Below are positions 1 through 6,498 of a stretch of 64,000 bases of DNA, piece after piece (within the stretch, counting starts at the first letter, position 1; each line of letters begins with the position of its first letter). The position numbers and the translations under genes are program-made. The notes under the pieces are model-generated. The model was not told the DNA's origin and did not search any database. It saw only the letters and a program-made list of their open reading frames with translations. Source of the stretch: Blastococcus sp. TBT05-19 (lineage in GTDB: Bacteria > Actinomycetota > Actinomycetes > Mycobacteriales > Geodermatophilaceae); the NCBI RefSeq assembly GCF_003319095.1, contig NZ_QOHI01000007.1, positions 62,001-126,000 on the forward strand, read 5' to 3'.

Positions 1-353
1 AACGCCCCGCGGAGGTGGGTGACCACTGCCGGCTGCCCGCGGCGCACGAGCACGCCGACGACGTCGAAGCGCACGTCGCGGGCGTGCTCGTCGTGGGCGG
101 CGAGCCAGCGCTGCGCGAGCACCCGGATCCGCCGCTGCTTGGCGAACGTGACCGCCTCCGCCGGGTGTCCGTACCCGAGGCCGCGGCGGGCCTTCACCTC
201 GCAGAAGACGAGGGCGTTCCCGTCGCGGGCGACGAGGTCGATCTCGCCCTCGCGGCAGCGCCAGTTGCGGTCGAGTACGCGGAGTCCGACGTCGGTCAGG
301 TAGGCGACAGCGATCTGCTCGCCGCGGGCGCCGAGCTGAGTGGTGGGAGGCAC
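1..353 (-). CDS. yraN: YraN/UPF0102 family protein, 3' end cut by window edge
   Basis: Small member of the PD-(D/E)XK nuclease superfamily; its cellular role is not settled. The frame shows LGARGEQIA near the start, then REGEIDLVARDG and FCEVKAR, which match the conserved acidic and E-x-K core of the family. It reaches VTHLRGA at the left edge, where family members normally end one or two codons later, so roughly 117 residues are visible and the stop is outside. The chosen start is GTG at 351-353. A GAGGG lies almost against it, which makes the start uncertain. In mycobacteria the homologue lies downstream of rnhB and DUF2469; here an accessory cassette separates them. Confidence 0.85.
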   Translation of the reverse strand, partial: MPPTTQLGARGEQIAVAYLTDVGLRVLDRNWRCREGEIDLVARDGNALVFCEVKARRGLGYGHPAEAVTFAKQRRIRVLAQRWLAAHDEHARDVRFDVVGVLVRRGQPAVVTHLRGA

Positions 354-447
354 CCCTCGACGGTGCCGCGCCGGACGGTCCCGGCGAAGGGGTCGCCGGC
401 ATCTGTGGACGGCGCCGGCGCCTGTGGAGGATGAGCGGCGGGGCGGG

Positions 448-1035
448 TCAGGGCGCAGGCTGAAGCTGCAGACCTGCGGCGAGGTGGTCCAGGTCGGCGA
501 GGAGGAGCTCGGCCTCGCGCGGATCGGGCAGCGCCGTGGTCAGCGCCCACGCGCCCTCGTCGCACGGGAAGACGTAGGCGATGTGGTCGGACACGTTGCC
601 GGTGTCGGCCGACCAGGCGCGCTGCCGGATCCGGATCCGTCGCAGCCCCGTGCCGGTCGACTGCTCGACCTGCGGCGGCAGCAGCTGTTGCTCGGCGGGC
701 AGCAGGAACTCCTCGACGATGCTCTCGTCCTCGGTCTCCGGCGGGTAGCGCAGCCCGATCAGGCGGACGCAGGCACGGACGCCCTCGGACGGATCCGGGC
801 AGAACACGAAGGCGCCGAAGCTGGGCACCGCGAAGGCCGCCTTGCCCAGCACCGTGTACTCGGCCGCCAGGATCTCCGCGTCGAGCGGGGACGGCTCCAC
901 CCCGGCCAGCTCCCAGCTCCGCCGGGCCGCGGCGGAGGCCCAGTCCGCGAGGTCGTCGTCCGGACCCATGTGGGACCACGCCGCGGAGAAGCCGACGACG
1001 ACGTCGGGCGGCCCGCCGGTCAGGTCAGCACCCAC
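448..1035 (-). CDS. Hypothetical protein, last gene of type VII-like cassette
   Basis: No named function recognised. The protein (about 195 residues) is soluble, with no signal peptide or membrane segment. Its second half (VRLIGLRYPP, then LLPPQVEQ, RRIRIR and WALTTALPDP before a final LLLADLDHLAAGL) aligns by eye with the N-terminal half of the protein encoded at 3276-4424, so the two are probably paralogues. I chose GTG 1033-1035 because GGGAG lies 6 bases before it and it overlaps the end of the upstream gene; ATG 967-969 is a shorter alternative without a clear ribosome binding site. It is the third gene downstream of the WXG100-like gene and probably translationally coupled. An accessory, chaperone-like or immunity role is inference only. 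Confidence 0.7.
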   Translation of the reverse strand: MGADLTGGPPDVVVGFSAAWSHMGPDDDLADWASAAARRSWELAGVEPSPLDAEILAAEYTVLGKAAFAVPSFGAFVFCPDPSEGVRACVRLIGLRYPPETEDESIVEEFLLPAEQQLLPPQVEQSTGTGLRRIRIRQRAWSADTGNVSDHIAYVFPCDEGAWALTTALPDPREAELLLADLDHLAAGLQLQPAP

Positions 1036-1631
1036 CGCAGGCTCCCGCCCATGACGTCGAAGAGCTTCACCAAGGGCGGCCCGAGCTGCTCGACCGGCGT
1101 GGTGAAGGTGAGCAGCAGCAGGTCGTCGGATCCCGGCACGGGGACGAAGAAGTCGACCTGCGTCACGGTCAGCACGCCGCCGGGTCCGCCGTCCTCGGCG
1201 GGCACCTCCTCCCGCCGCGACGTGAGCCGGCGGACGGCACGGGCCCCCGCGACCTCGACCACGCCCAGCTCGCGGACCTGCACGCCCTCGCCGCCGGATC
1301 CCAGCGTGCGGAGCAGCGACTCGAACGTGCCGTCGCCGCGTCCGCGCACGTGCGTGATCAGCCCCGATGCCGGCACCGGCCGGCCGGCGACCGGGTCGAC
1401 GCTGAGCAGGACGTCGATCCCGCCCTGCCGGGCCGCGGCCTCGATGGCCGCGGTGAGTTCCCGGGTCAGCCATGCCCGCAGCTCCGCTCGTCGCGGGGCG
1501 GGCAGGTCGCGCACCCGCTCGGTGACGAGGTTCTTGATCCGCAGCGGCGCCCGCCCGTCCAGGGGGACGCGCGCCCATCCCGGCGGCAGCAGGATCCGGA
1601 AGTCGCTGACGGCGCGGGCCGGTGCCGTCAC
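1020..1631 (-). CDS. Hypothetical protein of type VII-like cassette, possible PsbP/Mog1-like fold
   Basis: A 203-residue protein without signal peptide or membrane segment. It opens with FRILLPPGWARVPLDG, has a helical stretch around residues 35-60, and ends with a strand-rich section (VDFFVPVPG, LLLLTFTTP) and an amphipathic helix (LVKLFDVMGGSLRW). This order resembles Mog1/PsbP/LpqN-type alpha-beta proteins; that is a visual impression, not a search result. Its C-terminal end also parallels the proteins at 448-1035 and 3276-4424. GTG 1629-1631 overlaps the stop of the upstream 414-residue gene (GTGA). Function unknown; a partner of the membrane-hairpin protein is plausible from the coupling. 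Confidence 0.72.
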   Translation of the reverse strand: MTAPARAVSDFRILLPPGWARVPLDGRAPLRIKNLVTERVRDLPAPRRAELRAWLTRELTAAIEAAARQGGIDVLLSVDPVAGRPVPASGLITHVRGRGDGTFESLLRTLGSGGEGVQVRELGVVEVAGARAVRRLTSRREEVPAEDGGPGGVLTVTQVDFFVPVPGSDDLLLLTFTTPVEQLGPPLVKLFDVMGGSLRWVLT

Positions 1632-2872
1632 CGCGCACCTGCCAGTGGCATGGACCAGCGGTCCACGATGGCGACCCGGTTCGCGCGGTCCTCGGCGGCC
1701 TGCTCCCGCGCACCACCGGCCGCCTCCGGGAGATCCGCCACCGCCTTGCCGGTCAGGTAGAGGTTCGGGGCGGTCACCGCACCGACCACCATCACGTCGG
1801 CCAGCACGGTCAGCGCGGTCAGCTGAGCCCCCGCGCCGCCGGCCGTGCGGGTCCGGTGGATCGCGGACAGGGCCGCTGCGAGGTCCTCGTCCACGAAGGT
1901 GACCCCCCGGGTGAGCCGGGTGCCGGCGCCCGCGCCCGTCACGACGGCGCCACCCGTGCGGGCTCCCGCGAGACGCGTGCTCACCCCGAGCGCGCCGCGA
2001 ACCCCAGCCGTGGCGAGCTTGCCCACGCCGAACGTCATCACCCCGACGAAGTCCCAGAAGACGTCCTCCGCCGTGGCGTTGCCCGTCGCCCACATGCCCG
2101 AGCGCACGGCGAGCGACACGCAGCCGAGGACCGTGCTGGCCGTCATCACGGCGCCTGCCAGGGCGAGGCCTCCGGTGACGAGCACGGCGACCACGATCGC
2201 AACGATGACCAGGACCAGCGCGACGACGGCGATCGCGTCGAGCACGACGTCGATCCACCACGCGTTCTCGTCCCACCAGTCGTCTGCCAGGTCGTCGCCG
2301 CTGCGCCCGGTGCTCAGGATCTCGGCCGCGGCCCTCGCGGCCCGGTCGTAGGACTCGACGGCGAAGAAGTAGTCCCGGCGTGCGGCGGCCAGGTCGTCCT
2401 CCGCGGCGAACAGCGCCCGCTGGTGCGCCTGGTGCTCCGCACCGGCGGCGAGTAGCTGCTCGGGTGTCGCGCCGGGTGCGGCCGCGTCGGGTGCGGAGTT
2501 CCGCAGCGCGAGCTGTGACTCCTCCGCCACCTGCGCCCGGCGGACGGCGTCGTACGCCTCGGTCTGCACGCCCTCCAGGGCGGTGGCGAAGAAGGAGAGC
2601 GCCTGCGCGGCGGCCTCGTACCGCGCCCTCGCCCGGCCGATCCGGCCGGCCAGGTCGCCGGCCACCTCGACGAAGTTGTCGCCCGCGTCGCTCTTCCACG
2701 CCTCCTGAGACGTCGAGGTGAGCTCGGCCAGATTGGCTGCCTGCGCCTCGATCTCCGCCGCCGTGTCGGCGTACCGACGGGCCAGGATGGCGAGCTCCTC
2801 GGGATCACCCGGCACTCCGTTGCGGTGGTCCAGCGGCTCGAAGGATGCCGGCGCCACCGGGGTGGCGGTCAC
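1628..2872 (-). CDS. Type VII secretion-like protein with WXG-type N-terminus and membrane hairpin
   Basis: A 414-residue protein. Residues about 1-130 are helical with a PGDPEELAILARRYADTA segment and W-K-S-D at the turn (STSQEAWKSDAGDNF), the layout of WXG100-like or 'T7SS signal' N-terminal regions in Actinobacteria. Two long hydrophobic stretches follow, roughly residues 205-255 (VVALVLVIVAIVVAVLVTGG, then ALAGAVMTASTVLGCVSLAV), with further semi-hydrophobic sequence after them. There is no recognisable toxin domain and no classical signal peptide. GTG 2870-2872 overlaps the TGA of the WXG100-like gene, a coupling seen for secreted partner pairs. It may be a secreted membrane-active protein or a membrane component. 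No ESX ATPase or EccC gene is in the window, so any machinery lies elsewhere. Confidence 0.7.
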   Translation of the reverse strand: MTATPVAPASFEPLDHRNGVPGDPEELAILARRYADTAAEIEAQAANLAELTSTSQEAWKSDAGDNFVEVAGDLAGRIGRARARYEAAAQALSFFATALEGVQTEAYDAVRRAQVAEESQLALRNSAPDAAAPGATPEQLLAAGAEHQAHQRALFAAEDDLAAARRDYFFAVESYDRAARAAAEILSTGRSGDDLADDWWDENAWWIDVVLDAIAVVALVLVIVAIVVAVLVTGGLALAGAVMTASTVLGCVSLAVRSGMWATGNATAEDVFWDFVGVMTFGVGKLATAGVRGALGVSTRLAGARTGGAVVTGAGAGTRLTRGVTFVDEDLAAALSAIHRTRTAGGAGAQLTALTVLADVMVVGAVTAPNLYLTGKAVADLPEAAGGAREQAAEDRANRVAIVDRWSMPLAGAR

Positions 2873-3171
2873 GGCGAGCACTCCTCGGTCGCGACCTGGA
2901 TCGCCTGGGCGAGCTCGTTGTCGACCTGCACGTAGGCGTCGTGGCTCTGGGTGGCCGCCTCGTAGACCGCCTGCAGCGACTGGAGCAGCTTCTCGCGGTT
3001 GCACGACCACTCGTCGACGAACTCACGCACCTCGTCGAGGAGAGCGTTCCGGCCGATGGCCGGCTCCGCGTCCTCGACGATCACTGCCGACCGCTGGAAC
3101 TCGTGCATGAGCATCCCGAGACCGCCTGCGGTCTCGCGGAGCAGCGGGAGATCGACCACGATGTCCGGCAC
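2869..3171 (-). CDS. WXG100-like small helical protein
   Basis: A 100-residue, almost fully helical protein starting MPDIVVDLPLLRETAGGLG. Near the middle FVDEWSCNREKLLQSL stands where the WXG turn of type VII secretion substrates is expected (WSC rather than WxG), and the second half (AVYEAATQSHDAYVQVDNEL) matches the pattern of actinobacterial WXG100-like proteins that precede larger T7SS-type proteins. The start GTG at 3169-3171 has GAGGAGG about 10 bases upstream. That Shine-Dalgarno is part of a perfect inverted repeat (see 3179-3232). First gene of a four-gene coupled operon. Call is by pattern; function unknown. Confidence 0.72.
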   Translation of the reverse strand: MPDIVVDLPLLRETAGGLGMLMHEFQRSAVIVEDAEPAIGRNALLDEVREFVDEWSCNREKLLQSLQAVYEAATQSHDAYVQVDNELAQAIQVATEECSP

Positions 3172-3178
3172 GTCCGAA

Positions 3179-3232
3179 CCACCTCCTCATCAGACGCCGC
3201 GGAACGTAACCGTTCCGACGGAGAGGAGGTGG
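3179..3232 (-). promoter_or_regulatory. Leader dyad able to sequester the cassette's ribosome binding site
   Basis: On the minus strand the Shine-Dalgarno stretch GAGGAGGTGG (3188-3179) before the WXG100-like gene is perfectly complementary to CCACCTCCTC (3232-3223) lying upstream. Between them sits a second perfect hairpin, GGAACG-GTTA-CGTTCC (3216-3201), extendable by one C-G pair. The transcript can therefore fold so that the ribosome binding site is paired. Seen directly in sequence; a regulatory role is inference. Confidence 0.6.
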
Positions 3233-3275
3233 CGCGCTCACGGGCACCTGTGGACAACCCGGTCGGGCGTCCTGC

Positions 3276-4424
3276 TCAGCCGCCGAAGAAGCCCGACCAA
3301 TCCGACCAGATGGGATTGCCGGCAAGGGCCCCGCCGACGGCGAGGAGCAACGCCGCACCGAGCAGCCCCCAGAGCATGAGCAGCCACAGGCCACCGGTGA
3401 AGACCCACAACGGCGCCGCTCCGGGATGCGCCTTGTGGAGGAGCCGGGTGTTGTCGAACCGACGTGTCTGCACGGGCAGGCCGCTGGCCTCGAGCAGCTC
3501 CACCGGCCACATCTCGTCCAGCCACGAGGCCGGCCGCGCGGCACTGCGGGCGAGCACCCGCCCGCTGTCGTCGACCAGCATCACCCGGAACACGTCGGGG
3601 AGCCGTGGATGTCCGATCTTCGTGGGCGGAAAGATCGCGCGCAGCAGCCCTGCCACCTCGCCGGGACCGGTTCCCAGCGGCAACTGGACGCGGCGCTGCC
3701 GGATGGCGTCGTCGACCCAGGTGACCTCGCCTCGCTCACGGTCGATGGTGAGGGAGCTGGTCGGGAGGTTCCCGACCAACAGTCCCCCGGCTGCGGCCGG
3801 CTCCGGGATCTCCGGGCGGAGGACGACGAAGGGGACGTCGGCGTTCCGCATGGGATCGCGCATCCCGTTCGCCAAGGCATCGAGCTCCGACAGCAGCCCG
3901 TCCACACCACCGACGGGGTCGGTGAACGAGGTGGAGAGGGCCCAGACCGCCCCGGCCACGGGAACGACCCAGAGGGCGTGCTCCTGCACGCTCGACCCCC
4001 CACCGTCGACGGCCACCTGGTGGCGCACGCGCACCGCCCCGACGGCCGAGCCCGGTACCGGCTCGATCAGTGGAGGAGAGACGCGCTGGTTCTCGGGGCG
4101 GAGGAGCTCCTGCAGCACCTCGTCGACCGCCTGCGCCGCGGGCACGGACGGGTCGTACCCGTACCGGGTGAGCCGGACGACTGCGCTCGGCGGGAGGTAC
4201 AGCCCAGCGGAGGAGCGGAGGAACACGCCGACGCAGGCGTCGTCGAGGGTGTCCCGCAGCACGGGGAGCCACCGCTTGGTGAAGCGTCTGGCGCGACCGC
4301 GAGCAGTGCCTTGGTCGAGGTGGCGGATGGCCTCCTGCCACGAACCCTGCTTCTCGCAATCCGCCGGGAAGTACGCCCAGGACCGTTCGTGCTCGACGAC
4401 GATGCCCGGCGGGTAGGACTCCAC
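3276..4424 (-). CDS. Hypothetical protein with C-terminal membrane anchor, paralogue of 448-1035 product
   Basis: A 382-residue protein of unknown function. Residues about 75-200 (VRLTRYGYDP, LLRPENQRVSPPLIE, HALWVVPV, WALSTSFTDP, LLSELDALANGM) align by eye with the C-terminal half of the protein at 448-1035. A second region (RVMLVDDSGRVLAR, WLDEMWPVELLEASG) is followed by a single hydrophobic segment near residues 340-370 (LWVFTGGLWLLMLWGLLGAA), so it is probably membrane-anchored at its C-terminus with the bulk in the cytoplasm. GTG 4422-4424 lies 4 bases after the DUF2469 stop, so it is read from the rnhB-DUF2469 operon. The RBS is weak. It is probably part of the accessory cassette downstream. 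Confidence 0.7.
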   Translation of the reverse strand: MESYPPGIVVEHERSWAYFPADCEKQGSWQEAIRHLDQGTARGRARRFTKRWLPVLRDTLDDACVGVFLRSSAGLYLPPSAVVRLTRYGYDPSVPAAQAVDEVLQELLRPENQRVSPPLIEPVPGSAVGAVRVRHQVAVDGGGSSVQEHALWVVPVAGAVWALSTSFTDPVGGVDGLLSELDALANGMRDPMRNADVPFVVLRPEIPEPAAAGGLLVGNLPTSSLTIDRERGEVTWVDDAIRQRRVQLPLGTGPGEVAGLLRAIFPPTKIGHPRLPDVFRVMLVDDSGRVLARSAARPASWLDEMWPVELLEASGLPVQTRRFDNTRLLHKAHPGAAPLWVFTGGLWLLMLWGLLGAALLLAVGGALAGNPIWSDWSGFFGG

Positions 4425-4428
4425 CCCG

Positions 4429-4749
4429 CTACGGGAGGCGCGGGTTGTCGGGCAGCTCGAGGTCGGGCTTGTCGAGCTCCTCGACGTTGACGTCCTTGAA
4501 CGTCAGCACCCGCACGTTGCGCACGAACCGAGCCGGCCGGTACATGTCCCACACCCAGGCGTCGGAGAGCTTCAGCTCGAAGTAGACCTCTCCCCCGGCC
4601 TCCCGCACCTGCAGGTCGACCGAGTTGGCCAGGTAGAACCGCCGCTCGGTCTCCACCACGTAGGTGAACTGGCGGACGATGTCCCGGTACTCGCGATAGA
4701 GCTGCAGCTCCATCTCGGTCTCGTACTTCTCGAGGTCCTCGGTGCTCAT
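4429..4749 (-). CDS. DUF2469 family protein
   Basis: A 106-residue protein that matches the actinobacterial DUF2469 family end to end (MSTEDLEKYETEMELQLYRE start, WDMYRPARFVRNVRVLTFKD in the second half). Its function is unknown. It is conserved next to rnhB across Actinobacteria (Rv2901c in M. tuberculosis). Its ATG overlaps the rnhB stop (ATGA), so the two are translationally coupled. It is acidic, without membrane segments or signal peptide. Confidence 0.92.
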   Translation of the reverse strand: MSTEDLEKYETEMELQLYREYRDIVRQFTYVVETERRFYLANSVDLQVREAGGEVYFELKLSDAWVWDMYRPARFVRNVRVLTFKDVNVEELDKPDLELPDNPRLP

Positions 4750-5516
4750 CGGTCCTCGGTGCTCGTCAGGGCTCGGGACTCAGGGCGCATGGGCCCATCA
4801 TCGACCATGCCGGCCGAACCGGTCACCCGGGCTGTGTACGAGTCGCGGGCGGCACGCACGTTGACGAACCGCATCCGGTGCTCCGGGCACGGACCGTGGC
4901 GCTCCAGCGCGGCGGTGTGCAGCTCGGTGATGTAGCCCTTGTGCACCGCGAAGTCGTACTGGGGCCAGCGCTCGTGCAGCTCCAGCATCATCCGGTCCCG
5001 CGTCACCTTGGCCAGCACCGAGGCCGCGGCCACGCACGCGGCGACGCGGTCGCCCTTCCACACCGCCAGGCCCGGCCGCGCCAGCCCCGGCACGGGGAAG
5101 CCGTCGGTCAGCACGTAGTCGGGGCCGGGATCGAGCAGGGAGACCGCCCGGCGCAGGGCCTCGATGTTGGTCACGTGCATGCCGCGGGCGTCGAGGTCCT
5201 CGACCGGGAGCACCACGACCGACCAGGAGACGGCGCGCTGCACGATCTCCTCGTACACCCGCTCGCGGCTGGCCGCCGTCAGCAGCTTGGAGTCGGCCAG
5301 CCCCGGCACCCGACCCCGCTTGCCCGCGGGGAGGATGCACGCCGCCGCCACGAGCGGGCCGGCGCAGGCCCCGCGCCCGGCCTCGTCGGCTCCAGCGATC
5401 GCCTCGAACCCGCGGCGGCGCAGGGTGCGCTCCATGTCCCAGAGCGCGTCGGGCCGGTCCGCGGCGGGAGTGCGCCGGACCGGTGCCGATCGAGTGTGGG
5501 TGGGTCGGACAGCCAT
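4746..5516 (-). CDS. rnhB: Ribonuclease HII
   Basis: Cleaves the RNA strand of RNA-DNA hybrids and removes ribonucleotides misincorporated into DNA. The 256-residue protein carries the RNase HII signature GADEAGRG with catalytic D44 and E45, the central LTDG aspartate, and the later KVTRD aspartate. The N-terminal 30 residues before the catalytic domain are a basic extension (THTRSAPVRRT) and the C-terminal tail is also longer than the fold needs. ATG 5514-5516 was chosen since the domain follows directly and upstream sequence holds the terminator of the preceding gene. It opens an operon with DUF2469. Confidence 0.95.
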   Translation of the reverse strand: MAVRPTHTRSAPVRRTPAADRPDALWDMERTLRRRGFEAIAGADEAGRGACAGPLVAAACILPAGKRGRVPGLADSKLLTAASRERVYEEIVQRAVSWSVVVLPVEDLDARGMHVTNIEALRRAVSLLDPGPDYVLTDGFPVPGLARPGLAVWKGDRVAACVAAASVLAKVTRDRMMLELHERWPQYDFAVHKGYITELHTAALERHGPCPEHRMRFVNVRAARDSYTARVTGSAGMVDDGPMRPESRALTSTEDR

Positions 5517-5550
5517 CGCGGACCGACAGTACGACGCCCGGGAAAGCACT

Positions 5551-5579
5551 CGGGCCGGCCCCTGGAAGGGGCCGGCCCG
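5551..5579 (-). terminator. Rho-independent-type hairpin after the response regulator
   Basis: Perfect 12-bp stem CGGGCCGGCCCC with a 5-base loop (TGGAA on the plus strand), 28 bases after the response regulator stop and before rnhB. There is no long T run, as is usual for high-GC Actinobacteria. It separates the regulator from the rnhB operon. Confidence 0.7.
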
Positions 5580-5607
5580 TATGCCGGAGAAGGGTGGTGC
5601 CGACGGA

Positions 5608-6342
5608 TCAGATGTCGGCGGGCACGTCGGGGACGGCGGTCTGCAGGGAGTGCGCCCCACAGGTGCAGCCGGGGCTGCGGGAGGACAGGACCAGCGAGAC
5701 GGCGTGGGCCCGGTCGCGGGCACCCAGCTTGCGCAGGATGGCCTTGACGTGGCTCTTGACCGTGTCCTCGCTGATGAACAGGTTGCGGCCGATCTGCCGG
5801 TTGGACTGACCCTGAAGCAGCTCGTCGAGGACGTCCTGCTCGCGGCGGGTCAGCGGCACCTCGGGGGTGAACGGCTTGGCGGCCGGCACGTCCGAGGGCT
5901 CGACCCGGCGGATCTGCGGGTCGACGACGGTGCGACCGGCGCGGGCGGCCAGGATGGCCCAGCCGAGCAGCGTCGGCGAGGTGTTGATCATCAGGTAGCC
6001 GCGGATGCCGGCGGCCAGGGCCTCGTTGACCACAGCCGGGTCCTCCGAGGTGGCCAGCGCGACGATCGCCACGCGGGGGAACCGGCGACGGAGGTCGCGG
6101 CAGGCGTTGAGGGTCGCGGCGCGGCCCTGGCCCAGCTCGACGACGACGGCGTCGGGGCGGGCGGACTCGGCCAGCGTGAGAGCGCGGCGCAGCTCGCCGG
6201 GGGTGCCGACCGACTGCATGCCGGCCGTCTCGTTGATCATGCTGACCAGCCCCCGACGCAGGACGGGCGCGTCGGCGAGGAGGAGCACGCGGGTGACTCC
6301 GCGGGCGGTGCTCGCCATAGGTGCAGACACAACTGACTCCAT
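5608..6342 (-). CDS. Atypical NarL/LuxR-type response regulator with degenerate receiver
   Basis: A 244-residue DNA-binding regulator. Residues about 16-145 have the length and order of a NarL receiver (VTRVLLLADAPVLRRG, RPDAVVVEL, GIRGYLMIN), but the phospho-acceptor aspartate is replaced by E69, only one residue of the usual acidic pair remains (D24), and the conserved lysine of the GYLxK motif is missing. The LuxR helix-turn-helix is intact (PLTRREQDVLDELLQGQSNR to HVKAILRKLG, about 163-220). A short tail contains GCTCGAH. The start ATG 6340-6342 has GGAG 6 bases upstream; ATG 6316-6318 lacks one. No sensor kinase is nearby. It is an insertion between lepB and rnhB, which are neighbours in mycobacteria. 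Target genes unknown. Confidence 0.85.
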   Translation of the reverse strand: MESVVSAPMASTARGVTRVLLLADAPVLRRGLVSMINETAGMQSVGTPGELRRALTLAESARPDAVVVELGQGRAATLNACRDLRRRFPRVAIVALATSEDPAVVNEALAAGIRGYLMINTSPTLLGWAILAARAGRTVVDPQIRRVEPSDVPAAKPFTPEVPLTRREQDVLDELLQGQSNRQIGRNLFISEDTVKSHVKAILRKLGARDRAHAVSLVLSSRSPGCTCGAHSLQTAVPDVPADI

Positions 6343-6467
6343 TTCATTCTCCGGGACCGTGCAATGCATCCATCGGAAGGGTGAAACGGTTGCTTGAATG
6401 CTTTCCCAGCAATTTTTTTCACTGGTACACGCACGACGTAATGGCGAGAGCCACGTCACTCGCGCAC
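6343..6467 (-). promoter_or_regulatory. AT-richer promoter region of the response regulator
   Basis: This gap between lepB and the regulator is clearly AT-richer than its surroundings and contains a run of seven A (minus strand) just before TTGCTGGGAAAGCATTCAAGCAA, whose ends TTGCT and AGCAA are complementary. A separate promoter for the regulator is likely here; I cannot fix -35 and -10 boxes. Confidence 0.4.
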
Positions 6468-6492
6468 CACGACGACCATTCCCGGCGTCGTG
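6468..6492 (-). terminator. Hairpin after lepB
   Basis: Perfect 7-bp inverted repeat CACGACG / CGTCGTG with an 11-base loop, starting 6 bases after the lepB stop. Likely a weak terminator that separates lepB from the regulator downstream. Confidence 0.5.
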
Positions 6493-6498
6493 AGCGGA

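Noticed and set aside
414-433. GC-rich palindromic words (GGCGCC) between yraN and the cassette as a terminator
   Set aside because: Short self-complementary GC words are expected at this base composition and there is no longer stem around them.
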